From NCBI GenBank assembly GCA_018823795.1, contig JAHJGZ010000168.1, positions 1-38,421 of the forward strand: a stretch of DNA of 38,421 bases, written 5' to 3'. Positions 23,303-30,291 of the stretch are shown here, one piece after another (the stretch's first letter is position 1; each line of letters opens with the position of its first letter). Both the position numbers and the translations under genes were made by a program. This DNA comes from Candidatus Omnitrophota bacterium (GTDB lineage: Bacteria > Omnitrophota > Omnitrophia > JAHJGZ01). The notes beneath the pieces were generated by a model. The model was given only the letters and a program-made list of their open reading frames with translations, did not search any database and had not been told where the DNA came from.

Positions 23303-23440
23303 TTAATTACGGGAACTCGGTCCCGAATAGGTACAACATGCAAGAACCGTTTCCTTAGGATTGAGTTTTATCCGCGTAATTTTTGGCTTAAACTTATGTT
23401 TTTGTAATTTACTATCGTGTGATTTTTTTCTTTTACTCAT
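23303..23440 (-). CDS. Candidate RiPP precursor peptide (45 aa), not in the ORF track
   Basis: Translating minus from the ATG at 23440 gives 45 residues. The first half is a basic leader (MSKRKKSHDSKLQKHKF), followed by KPKITRIKLNP and a C-terminal ETVLACCTYSGPSSRN. This is the only ATG in the open frame, which has a stop a few codons upstream. The peptide sits in the only sizeable gap inside the PqqD/radical SAM cluster, directly after the kinase gene and before the LolA-like gene and exporter. Its layout, conserved-looking hydrophobic/basic linker then a short Cys/Ser/Thr/Tyr/Gly-rich tail, is what radical SAM RiPP precursors look like, and 'KPxIxxIxLxP..(A/T)VL.C' resembles precursors I recall beside PqqD proteins. 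The ribosome-binding site is weak (AAAGAG). Identity as precursor is inference from context and composition. Confidence 0.72.
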   Translation of the reverse strand: MSKRKKSHDSKLQKHKFKPKITRIKLNPKETVLACCTYSGPSSRN

Positions 23441-23515
23441 TGCGCGTATTCTCTTTGTACTGTCTTCATCATATCGTTATCATTCTAAGTTAATTTCCAA
23501 CTTCCTTTTAAAGAT

Positions 23516-23545
23516 ATCATAGTACATTTTTAATAAAATTTACAA
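23516..23545 (-). promoter_or_regulatory. Possible internal promoter for the precursor peptide
   Basis: On minus, TTGTAA (23545-23540), an 18-nt spacer and TATGAT (23521-23516) lie at the very end of the kinase gene. The predicted start near 23509 would give a leader of about 70 nt before the peptide ATG. In an AT-rich region such matches also arise by chance. Confidence 0.35.
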
Positions 23546-24431
23546 CCCTTTTATTATTAACAAACCCCAATCGATAACATGGTATTACCCTAATCAACTC
23601 ATGACAAAATAGTACACTATTTTTTACACTCGTCTTATGCCAGTAAATGGAAAAAAGCACGGGATACAGCAAGGTAAGTGCTTCCCTTGCAATAACTTGT
23701 TGTATTATATTTTTTGATGCGTGCTGTATAAAAAACATTTTTGCTATGTGCGTTGCTTTATGCGATACAAAACACCGGTTCCTAATATTTTTTCCCTGCC
23801 ACGGACTCCCATACATAAAATATTTTTTTTTACTTTTCCTGATAATTATTTGGTCATCATTTATGATTCGAGTTTTGCAATGCCTATTCCATATCCCGGC
23901 TATAGTGCTTTTCCCAGAACCAGATTTACCTGCAAAAAGAAGCCCTACATCTTCTGACACGCCTACGCCAGACGAATGAATACAAATCCCCTGTTTTCGA
24001 ATCGCTAGGTAGTGTATTAAAATAACTCGCAAAAAGTTACATATACTATATAAGCTATCCACTATGTATCTTTTGCTACTTTTTGATAACAGAAATACTT
24101 CGATTTTATCAAACTTTTTATTTGATTGTATTACCTGAACAGCATTGCAGCCATCAAGGAAAATTTTATACACATATTTTTTATTTTGTTTATACAGAAC
24201 CCATCCATTGTTAGCATTAAATAATTGCATTACATTATCAAACGGAGGAAGAGCATTCACGTGTTGTATGGTAATAGAAACACTATGCTTTTCTCTCCCT
24301 TTATATATAAAATCGTTGAATGGTTTACGGTAAAAGGGGTTTTCTTCTTTTCTAATCCTTAGTAATGGATCCTGGCTTTTAATTTCAATAATAACTTTTG
24401 CGATTTCTAGTTTTATCTTAAATTTTCTCAT
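23517..24431 (-). CDS. HPr kinase-like (HprK C-terminal type) kinase
   Basis: 304 residues. The second half has the HprK-like P-loop fold: ICIHSSGVG (His152), Walker A GKSGSGKST (168-176), the acidic RIINDDQIII (Asp192/193), and YGSPWQGK. The first half is beta-rich and lacks a recognisable name. HprK-like kinases occur in RiPP clusters; in some lasso-peptide systems (paeninodin type) they phosphorylate a serine of the precursor. Here the gene lies between the radical SAM enzymes and the candidate precursor, whose tail ends in serines, so the peptide is the natural substrate candidate (inference). A true HPr/PTS role is unlikely because no PTS genes are near. Confidence 0.8.
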   Translation of the reverse strand: MRKFKIKLEIAKVIIEIKSQDPLLRIRKEENPFYRKPFNDFIYKGREKHSVSITIQHVNALPPFDNVMQLFNANNGWVLYKQNKKYVYKIFLDGCNAVQVIQSNKKFDKIEVFLLSKSSKRYIVDSLYSICNFLRVILIHYLAIRKQGICIHSSGVGVSEDVGLLFAGKSGSGKSTIAGIWNRHCKTRIINDDQIIIRKSKKKYFMYGSPWQGKNIRNRCFVSHKATHIAKMFFIQHASKNIIQQVIAREALTLLYPVLFSIYWHKTSVKNSVLFCHELIRVIPCYRLGFVNNKRVVNFIKNVL

Positions 24432-24453
24432 GTGTATTTTCTTTAAATACGTG

Positions 24454-25512
24454 TTAATTCGTGCACCTTCTCTGAACCGGTTTTTTTATCTTTTGTCTCA
24501 CTTGTGCTAGTTTGCGACAGGTACGGCTACATGTTGAAAAATTTCTATGTTCAAGCCACGATAGTGCAGGGCACCACGAACAATACATTCGCAACGGACA
24601 CGTATCACATTGATAACGCTCGTCAGGCTTTATGCTCATCGCAAATTTTTTTAACTTTTCATAAGCATTTTCAAACGAACTATTCAATATCGAATACTGT
24701 GGTTCATTCACATTAATACAAATCTTCAATTTACCTTGTGGTGTTATTGCTACACTGTGGCGGCCTCCTCCACAATTAAAAAATTTATGTCTATCAAATG
24801 TATACCAATTATATTGACTCCCTCCCCCCCCCCTTTCGTCATCTAATCGTAGTAAATGATTTATATGCCGCGCTTTATAATAATAGGGCTTTTTTGTTCC
24901 ATCAAGACACGGTAAAACGTTAAAATCTAAACTGTGCGGTAGATAAAGTGACCCAGCAAAATCTTCAATAGATTGCAACTCCTTTTTATTAGCTTGAAGA
25001 ACACATGTTTTAACCCCAACATTCAACCTCTTCTCCCGCAAATTTTTAACGACAGCAAATACTTGATCACGCAATCCTGTAGTACCCGTAATAGTATCAA
25101 AAGTTGTACTATTCATTGCTGGTAGAGTAATGTCTATTCTATGTGGCTGTACTAGTACTAACTCGCGTATCATATTTGAATCAATCAGAGAACCATTCGT
25201 ATTAATAATGACCATAAAGCCGCATTTTTTTGCATAATATAAAATATCAACAAAATCGTTTCTCATGAATGGGTCACCACCCGTAAACCCTATATATAAA
25301 CAACCGATATCTCTTAAACTCTTCAATACAACACATACTTCATCCGTGGTGAGTTCTTTTCTTCTTTTCCTAAAATTCGACGGAAGATAGCAATGACCAC
25401 AATTAAAATTACAGCGATAGGTTAATTCAAATACTGCTCGCAGGGGAAATTTTTTTATTGTAGCTTTATCATTCATGCGTTTCCAAAATTTTTCATATGA
25501 CTGAATTTTCAT
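24454..25512 (-). CDS. Radical SAM/SPASM peptide-modifying enzyme 2
   Basis: 352 residues. The radical SAM cluster motif is CNFNCGHC (Cys34/38/41), followed by GFTGGDPFMR and NTNGSLID. The C-terminal SPASM-type cysteines lie in NCGGGRHSVAITPQGKLKIC and QCDTCPLRMYCSWCPALSWL. It reads collinearly with the next gene upstream (both SYE-F, ELTYRC, same Cys numbering), so the pair arose by duplication. A run of ten G on the coding strand (plus 24824-24833) encodes part of RGGGGS near residue 227; the frame is intact on both sides in this assembly. Such enzymes install thioether, C-C or epimer modifications on precursor peptides bound through PqqD domains. The exact reaction cannot be read. Confidence 0.92.
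   Translation of the reverse strand: MKIQSYEKFWKRMNDKATIKKFPLRAVFELTYRCNFNCGHCYLPSNFRKRRKELTTDEVCVVLKSLRDIGCLYIGFTGGDPFMRNDFVDILYYAKKCGFMVIINTNGSLIDSNMIRELVLVQPHRIDITLPAMNSTTFDTITGTTGLRDQVFAVVKNLREKRLNVGVKTCVLQANKKELQSIEDFAGSLYLPHSLDFNVLPCLDGTKKPYYYKARHINHLLRLDDERGGGGSQYNWYTFDRHKFFNCGGGRHSVAITPQGKLKICINVNEPQYSILNSSFENAYEKLKKFAMSIKPDERYQCDTCPLRMYCSWCPALSWLEHRNFSTCSRTCRKLAQVRQKIKKPVQRRCTN
24824..24833 (-). repeat. Ten-base homopolymer (C10 on plus, G10 in the gene)
   Basis: The tract CTCCCCCCCCCCTTT sits inside the coding region of the second radical SAM gene in an otherwise AT-rich island. One base gained or lost would shift the frame before the SPASM domain. Confidence 0.85.
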
Positions 25513-25517
25513 CAGAC

Positions 25518-26558
25518 TTACACAACCTTCTCTTGATACTGTTTTTTTATTTTTGCTAACTCACAATAATAAGAAACGGGCGTATCAATAGTACCGGTTT
25601 CAAGATAGGCAACTCCAGGACAAAAGGAACAGAATTCTCCTAGGGCACAACTTTTGCATTTTAATCTGCTCGTTAAGAACATTTTTCGGATTGTGTTCAA
25701 TAGTCTGCTACGCGCATATTGAATATTCACGTCTAAAATATTAAATGAAGGTTTTCGTATTGCTGAACAGAAAAAGGTATTTCCATAAGGATCAAGATGC
25801 ATGCAATCGCTTCCTTCTTGATAACAAAGCCCGGATATCCGTTTCATAACTGATTCGTCACTGTCTGCTATTATCTTTCCCCGTGATACCTGCACTATGT
25901 CATCTGGAGTAATTCTTAAATCACATGGTGATGTATCATTATTTAAACGCGCAGTTACACAACTATAGGGATGAAACTCAAATCCTCTTTTTTCGATAAA
26001 CTTTTTAATACTCGAAATCTCATGTATGTTGTTTCTAATAACATGTGTTTTAATCTTAAGCGGCAATCCTGCTTCTAATATGAGGTCTATTCCTGCCATA
26101 ACTTTACCAAACGACATCCGCACTTGTGATATTTTCTCATATAACATATCGGTCACTGCATTAAGGGTAATTTCGACTCTCAGGGGAGGCTGCCGTGATA
26201 AATAGTCAGCAATTTTTTCCGTCATTGAATATGCATTTGTAAATAATGTTATAATAAAGCCTTTTGCTTTAGCATATGAGTAAATTTCTAAAAAATCGGG
26301 TCGCATCAACGGATCTCCGCCTGTTAAATATAAATGCGCGACTCCCATTTCAGAAACTTTATCAAGAATCGATTTAACCTGTTGCGTATTTAACTCTTTC
26401 GCTTCATTGGAAGGGATATTATAACAATCTGTATAACAATACATACAATGTAAATTGCATCTATACGTTAATTCAAATACGCATTCACTCGGTTTTTGCC
26501 TCAATCGGCGTTTTCTGCGTATTTTCATTCCAAAAGCTTCGTATGAAATCTCTTTCAT
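25518..26558 (-). CDS. Radical SAM/SPASM peptide-modifying enzyme 1
   Basis: 346 residues. The radical SAM motif CNLHCMYC (Cys34/38/41) is followed by LYLTGGDPLMR and FTNAYSM. The C-terminal auxiliary-cluster cysteines are in CYQEGSDCMHLDPYGNTFFC and CKSCALGEFCSFCPGVAYL, a SPASM arrangement. It begins 29 bp after the PqqD-like stop and ends 5 bp before its paralogue, so the three are surely co-transcribed. The first 40 residues align position for position with the paralogue, but the middle thirds differ, so the two enzymes may act on different residues or in sequence. Substrate inferred to be the candidate precursor peptide. Confidence 0.92.
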   Translation of the reverse strand: MKEISYEAFGMKIRRKRRLRQKPSECVFELTYRCNLHCMYCYTDCYNIPSNEAKELNTQQVKSILDKVSEMGVAHLYLTGGDPLMRPDFLEIYSYAKAKGFIITLFTNAYSMTEKIADYLSRQPPLRVEITLNAVTDMLYEKISQVRMSFGKVMAGIDLILEAGLPLKIKTHVIRNNIHEISSIKKFIEKRGFEFHPYSCVTARLNNDTSPCDLRITPDDIVQVSRGKIIADSDESVMKRISGLCYQEGSDCMHLDPYGNTFFCSAIRKPSFNILDVNIQYARSRLLNTIRKMFLTSRLKCKSCALGEFCSFCPGVAYLETGTIDTPVSYYCELAKIKKQYQEKVV

Positions 26559-26587
26559 GTATCACACATTTTTCCCGAGCACATGTG

Positions 26588-26875
26588 CTAATCTATAATA
26601 ATTGCTTTAATCTTCTCTAAATCCCCCAGTAACACCCGTATTTCACTTTCTACTTCTTGTGGGGTAGCATCAAATTGCCCTATTATCATACTTTTAATTT
26701 CACCGAGTGTTTTTCGACCATCAATCATTTTCCACACCCACGCTGCAGCTTTATTTAAGCTATAGATATAGTTCATTTCTTCCGCTGTCTTAAAAATAGG
26801 TATCAAGATAGTTTCATCTTCAATTTCTCGCGTTACTACATTTTTATTTTTATGTATACTTGTTGATTTTTTCAT
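26588..26875 (-). CDS. PqqD family peptide-recognition protein (RRE)
   Basis: 95 residues from the ATG at 26875; the track's GTG four codons earlier would sit on top of the AGGAGGT ribosome-binding site, which is correctly spaced for the ATG. The hallmark PqqD block is present: IYSLNKAAAWVWKMIDGRKT, LGEIKSMIIGQFDATPQEVE and a final VLLGDLEKIKAI. PqqD domains are RiPP recognition elements that bind the leader and deliver the precursor to the radical SAM enzyme. It is followed immediately by two such enzymes. The first 25 residues are basic and extra to the core domain. Confidence 0.93.
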   Translation of the reverse strand: MKKSTSIHKNKNVVTREIEDETILIPIFKTAEEMNYIYSLNKAAAWVWKMIDGRKTLGEIKSMIIGQFDATPQEVESEIRVLLGDLEKIKAIIID

Positions 26876-26905
26876 TGGCACACACACCTCCTTCTATTTT
26901 TTCCT

Positions 26906-26995
26906 TTACACCCCGAATACATAAATACCATTAGATTTCTGTTTTAAACCATTTGTGTGAAACGGTATAGTCCTTATTAGTTCTATTAAATTCAT
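26906..26995 (-). CDS. 29-codon ORF coupled to the nucleotidyltransferase gene
   Basis: The ATG at 26995 overlaps the nucleotidyltransferase-peptidase stop as ATGA, then 29 codons follow (MNLIELIRTIPFHTNG...GIYVFGV) and a TAA stop 30 nt before the PqqD-like ATG. The same ATGA coupling joins at least eight clear gene pairs in this window, which raises the odds that it is translated. No family is recognised. It could be a small peptide of the system, a degenerate remnant, or a translational bridge. Confidence 0.35.
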   Translation of the reverse strand: MNLIELIRTIPFHTNGLKQKSNGIYVFGV

Positions 26996-28653
26996 GTGCT
27001 TTTTTTTAATCTTATTGATTTACATTTATATGTTATGCCCTGAATTACTCGTATCGCAAGACTATGCAAAGGACTAATTTTTATAATGAGCCGATTCAGA
27101 TAATAGCGTCCAATGCCTGTATAATTAATCAGTTTTCCGTTCTTTATTACGGCTATTACTTTTCCTACAAACATTTCCTCGGCTATAAATTTTCCTACGA
27201 GCGGAAAAGAATTGTCTCCGCACACGTAAAGGTTAAATCTCCCATCCTGTCTAACTTTTTTCTTCAGACGGTGGCATACGACCCGATTATGCTCTTTATA
27301 TAAAACAATATCTCCTATTCGTAATTTTTGTACCGCAACTTTTTTACATAACACTTTCTCGTTTCCTTTTAAGAATGGCCACATACTAAAGCCTGTCGTT
27401 TTATAAAACAAGATTTCATTGTTCGTGTGATCGGATAGCGTGTACGGCAAAAAAAATGTCTTAAACGAGTCGGCTTTAAATTTAATATTATTGCTTAAAA
27501 AAATGACCATCCTAAATAAAACATAGAGTAAACGGCAATGGTACAATAATGTTGTTTTTGTATCATACGGAGTGAAATTGTAAAATTTGGCAAATTGTTC
27601 TTCGGGAAGATTGATAATGTACCGTATTGGTTCCCACAGAGAATCATAAAGCAGGAAATGACTTTTTAGGTATAATTCTTTACATCTTTTCTGCATATCA
27701 CAACAAAAAGTGTTATTCTCAATAAAACGATCGATGAGTTTTTTCTTATATGAAGGCACTAACAAATTATCATAAACTGTCGAAGGAATTTCAATGATTT
27801 TCATATTTTTTACTTGTGACAGAAGAAAATATACTGTTGCCTTCATCTTTCCAGCATGCGATTCTTTTATCACATAATCCCAATTAAAATGTGTGTATTT
27901 TTTTAACAGGAGGATTACATCACACACATACTTTAAAGAAAGAGCGTTTCCAAATCGGCGATTATGTAATGCTAAGCTTAGAAGCGTGTCTTCTGGCGAC
28001 AATACTGTTAATCGTCTATCACCTATATTTATTTTTCTAATTCGCTTCCAAAGATTTGGTAAAAGATTACGATTATGCCTTCTAAAATCAAGCCCCCAGT
28101 GAAGTTCTATACATACATCGTTATAGTTACTATTTTTATAAAAGGCAAAGTGGCATTGTTTTTTTCTCCAATACCCCTCTTTTAAACCATATAATTCTTT
28201 CGTATACCCTAAATCATTCATTACTCTTACCGCACTATCCAAATCTGTTTCTTGGCATAAGAGATCGATATCAATCATTGTGCGTATAGGATATTTTGCA
28301 TATACATCATGGAGAAGCGATATTCCTTTAAGCGGGACAAGAGGCATTTGAACCCGTTCAAATGCCGATACAATGGTCATACATTCAACCCACAAATATT
28401 CACAATGAGCAATCGTGCGGTAATATTCATCTTGTAAGAACTGAGAAAAATCAAAAGGTAATGATATACATGTATCCCTGAAGAGCAGATAAGCAAACGT
28501 TACTAATTCATGATACACAAGAAGGGCTTTCAATGTATTCCAATCAATAGAGTCGTGATGAGAAAAAGGTGTTAGCGCTTCTACGTTTGATGTTCCATAT
28601 GCTAGATTAGTAATAACGTTTGCGATGAAAAGCTTCTTTTTATCTATTGTCAT
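26992..28653 (-). CDS. Nucleotidyltransferase fused to an S26 signal-peptidase-like domain
   Basis: 553 residues in two parts. Residues 1-390 are a nucleotidyltransferase of the NTP_transf_5 type: LVPLKGISLLHDVYAK, the metal-binding YPIRTMIDIDLL (Asp128/Asp130) and CIELHWGLDF, with a helical remainder. Residues about 415-512 are an S24/S26-type serine peptidase: TTGFSMWPFLKG (Ser423), RIGDIVLYKEHNRVVCHRLK (His461 where bacterial signal peptidase has lysine, as in the archaeal/ER type), and CGDNSFP (Asp480). There is no clear membrane anchor. NTP_transf_5 proteins occur in lasso-peptide and other RiPP clusters; the peptidase half could remove the leader (inference). It overlaps the glycosyltransferase stop by ATGA. 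Confidence 0.85.
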   Translation of the reverse strand: MTIDKKKLFIANVITNLAYGTSNVEALTPFSHHDSIDWNTLKALLVYHELVTFAYLLFRDTCISLPFDFSQFLQDEYYRTIAHCEYLWVECMTIVSAFERVQMPLVPLKGISLLHDVYAKYPIRTMIDIDLLCQETDLDSAVRVMNDLGYTKELYGLKEGYWRKKQCHFAFYKNSNYNDVCIELHWGLDFRRHNRNLLPNLWKRIRKINIGDRRLTVLSPEDTLLSLALHNRRFGNALSLKYVCDVILLLKKYTHFNWDYVIKESHAGKMKATVYFLLSQVKNMKIIEIPSTVYDNLLVPSYKKKLIDRFIENNTFCCDMQKRCKELYLKSHFLLYDSLWEPIRYIINLPEEQFAKFYNFTPYDTKTTLLYHCRLLYVLFRMVIFLSNNIKFKADSFKTFFLPYTLSDHTNNEILFYKTTGFSMWPFLKGNEKVLCKKVAVQKLRIGDIVLYKEHNRVVCHRLKKKVRQDGRFNLYVCGDNSFPLVGKFIAEEMFVGKVIAVIKNGKLINYTGIGRYYLNRLIIKISPLHSLAIRVIQGITYKCKSIRLKKST

Positions 28654-30158
28654 GTCGTCTCTTGTCTTTCATACCGAAACAGCCACACACCGTCAAATTC
28701 ACGATAGAATGTTAAGTTATATTGTTTAGCTAAAAATATTTTTACCGACCAACAATTATTATCCATTAATCCATTTCTCTCATAATTTGACGAAATAACC
28801 CATAATCGTTCAAATGAAAGGCTGTTAATCTTCGCAATAGGAACAACTAAGTCATTTTCTTGAAAAGGCCTTTGTGAATGAGTATATACATATTGAGGAT
28901 TAAAAAAATAGTAGTAAGGGATTTCTTTCCCTTTCATATAATAAAGAACCGAAGGCATTGCTGAATCGTTTGTAAAAGCCAAAATGTCGGTTGGCTGCAT
29001 TCTTTCATTTAAATACGAAACTAATGGTCTTATTGGTCTTTTGATGTACGTACCATAACGATGCTCTAAAGGTTGGCATATTATATCGTTAAAGTATCTA
29101 TATATTCCTATTATTAAAAGGGAAATTAAAATAATAATACTGATTATTTTTTGTGTTCTCTTAAAATAATCAATCCCCACGGCAATAAGAAGATAGAAGT
29201 ACGGGCTAAAGATAAGAAAACATCGATCTAAATGAATTGAAGAAACAATACGAGAAAAAAAATACGTAAAAAATAGAGGGATAAATGCTATGACCGCACA
29301 CACGGAAAAATTTTCCCGCACTTCCCTGTCCTGATAAAACCTAACCAGAGAAGTACCAAGTACGAATACTATTATCAAATCAATAATACGATAGAGAAGC
29401 AATGAACCATTATATCCGAGGATAAAGTTTTCCAGTGTAACAAACAAGGAATTCCACCGGGGCGTTGGAATCCAGAAACCATTGCTTATAAAATAAAGTT
29501 TATTCAAGAATTTTGGTAAATAAAAACAAAATCCGAGCAGCACAAGTAAAAAAGCTGTTAGTTCTCTAAAATTAAGCCGAAATCGCTTTTTTACCAGAAT
29601 AATTATTCCATACCCCATTAACAAAAGAATAAAAAAATAATTTGTATATAACCCTATAAGTGAAATTAATATAAACGATATCCAGACAAGAAAACTTTTT
29701 CGCTTTAATAACATCAGAAAAATATACGTCGCTCCCACTCCTAAAAAAAGTGTTATGCTATAATTTCGTGCCTCTTGCGCATACCAAAGATGAAACGGTG
29801 AAAGTCCCATAATAAGGCACGCAATCATCCCCACTCTTTTATTAAAAAGTATTGTCCCGAGATGAAGTGTAAGCAGTATTGAAAAAAGATTAAATAAGAC
29901 AGAAGGAAAACGAAGGCTTAATTCAGAAATGCCAAATACTTTAATCCAAAAATGAAGCAGTACATAATAAACAGGAGGGCACCATGTATTCCAAGGATTT
30001 TCAGCATACTCGATAGTACTAATTTCATCAAACCAAAAATCGTGAGTTGTTATACTATACAAACGAATGAAAAAGAAAATACAAAAAAAAATGAAAATTT
30101 TTATTTTATTTTTATTATGCACGCATACGTGCTTATCATTCGTAAGATATTTAATCAT
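28650..30158 (-). CDS. GT39-like (ArnT/PMT_2-type) membrane glycosyltransferase
   Basis: 502 residues with about eleven hydrophobic segments. The first loop has HDFWFDEISTIEYAENPWNT, the Asp-Glu motif of GT-C enzymes, followed by PPVYYVLLHFWIKVFGISEL and LRFPSVLFNLFSILLTLHLG; LSPFHLWYAQEARNYSITLF is also typical. The C-terminal ~120 residues form a soluble domain. Such enzymes transfer sugars from polyprenyl-phosphate donors to lipids or proteins outside the membrane. It is the first gene of the island and is coupled by ATGA to the nucleotidyltransferase-peptidase gene, so it could glycosylate the product or be a passenger. No ribosome-binding site is evident before the ATG. Confidence 0.85.
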   Translation of the reverse strand: MIKYLTNDKHVCVHNKNKIKIFIFFCIFFFIRLYSITTHDFWFDEISTIEYAENPWNTWCPPVYYVLLHFWIKVFGISELSLRFPSVLFNLFSILLTLHLGTILFNKRVGMIACLIMGLSPFHLWYAQEARNYSITLFLGVGATYIFLMLLKRKSFLVWISFILISLIGLYTNYFFILLLMGYGIIILVKKRFRLNFRELTAFLLVLLGFCFYLPKFLNKLYFISNGFWIPTPRWNSLFVTLENFILGYNGSLLLYRIIDLIIVFVLGTSLVRFYQDREVRENFSVCAVIAFIPLFFTYFFSRIVSSIHLDRCFLIFSPYFYLLIAVGIDYFKRTQKIISIIILISLLIIGIYRYFNDIICQPLEHRYGTYIKRPIRPLVSYLNERMQPTDILAFTNDSAMPSVLYYMKGKEIPYYYFFNPQYVYTHSQRPFQENDLVVPIAKINSLSFERLWVISSNYERNGLMDNNCWSVKIFLAKQYNLTFYREFDGVWLFRYERQETT

Positions 30159-30195
30159 TATATATATATCTATTTTTTTCTAAACATATATACAC

Positions 30196-30236
30196 AAAAA
30201 AACTCTCGTTGTCACTAGTAGCTTGTTAGAGTTTTG
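30196..30236 (-). terminator. Terminator-like hairpin after gcvT
   Basis: On minus, AAAACTCT pairs with AGAGTTTT, followed by a continuous T-run (AGAGTTTTTTTG). The stem is 8 bp and the loop 21 nt, with weak inner pairing. It lies about 55 bp past the gcvT stop and 38 bp before the first island gene, so it would cut gcvT off from everything downstream. Confidence 0.6.
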
Positions 30237-30291
30237 TTTCTCAAGAATAAGTCAGTTTTGGCTCACAGGGTAAAGATGATGCATCTCCATT

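Noticed and set aside
23438-23475. 11-codon minus-strand mini-ORF whose stop overlaps the precursor start
   Set aside because: No ribosome-binding site and too short to judge; possibly a leader peptide but unsupported.
23647-23979. Plus-strand ORFs opposite the HprK-like gene
   Set aside because: Antisense shadows; the minus strand has a clear P-loop kinase.
20499-30158. Lasso-peptide cluster
   Set aside because: HprK-like and nucleotidyltransferase proteins occur in such clusters, but no asparagine-synthetase-like cyclase or B2 transglutaminase-like protease is present.
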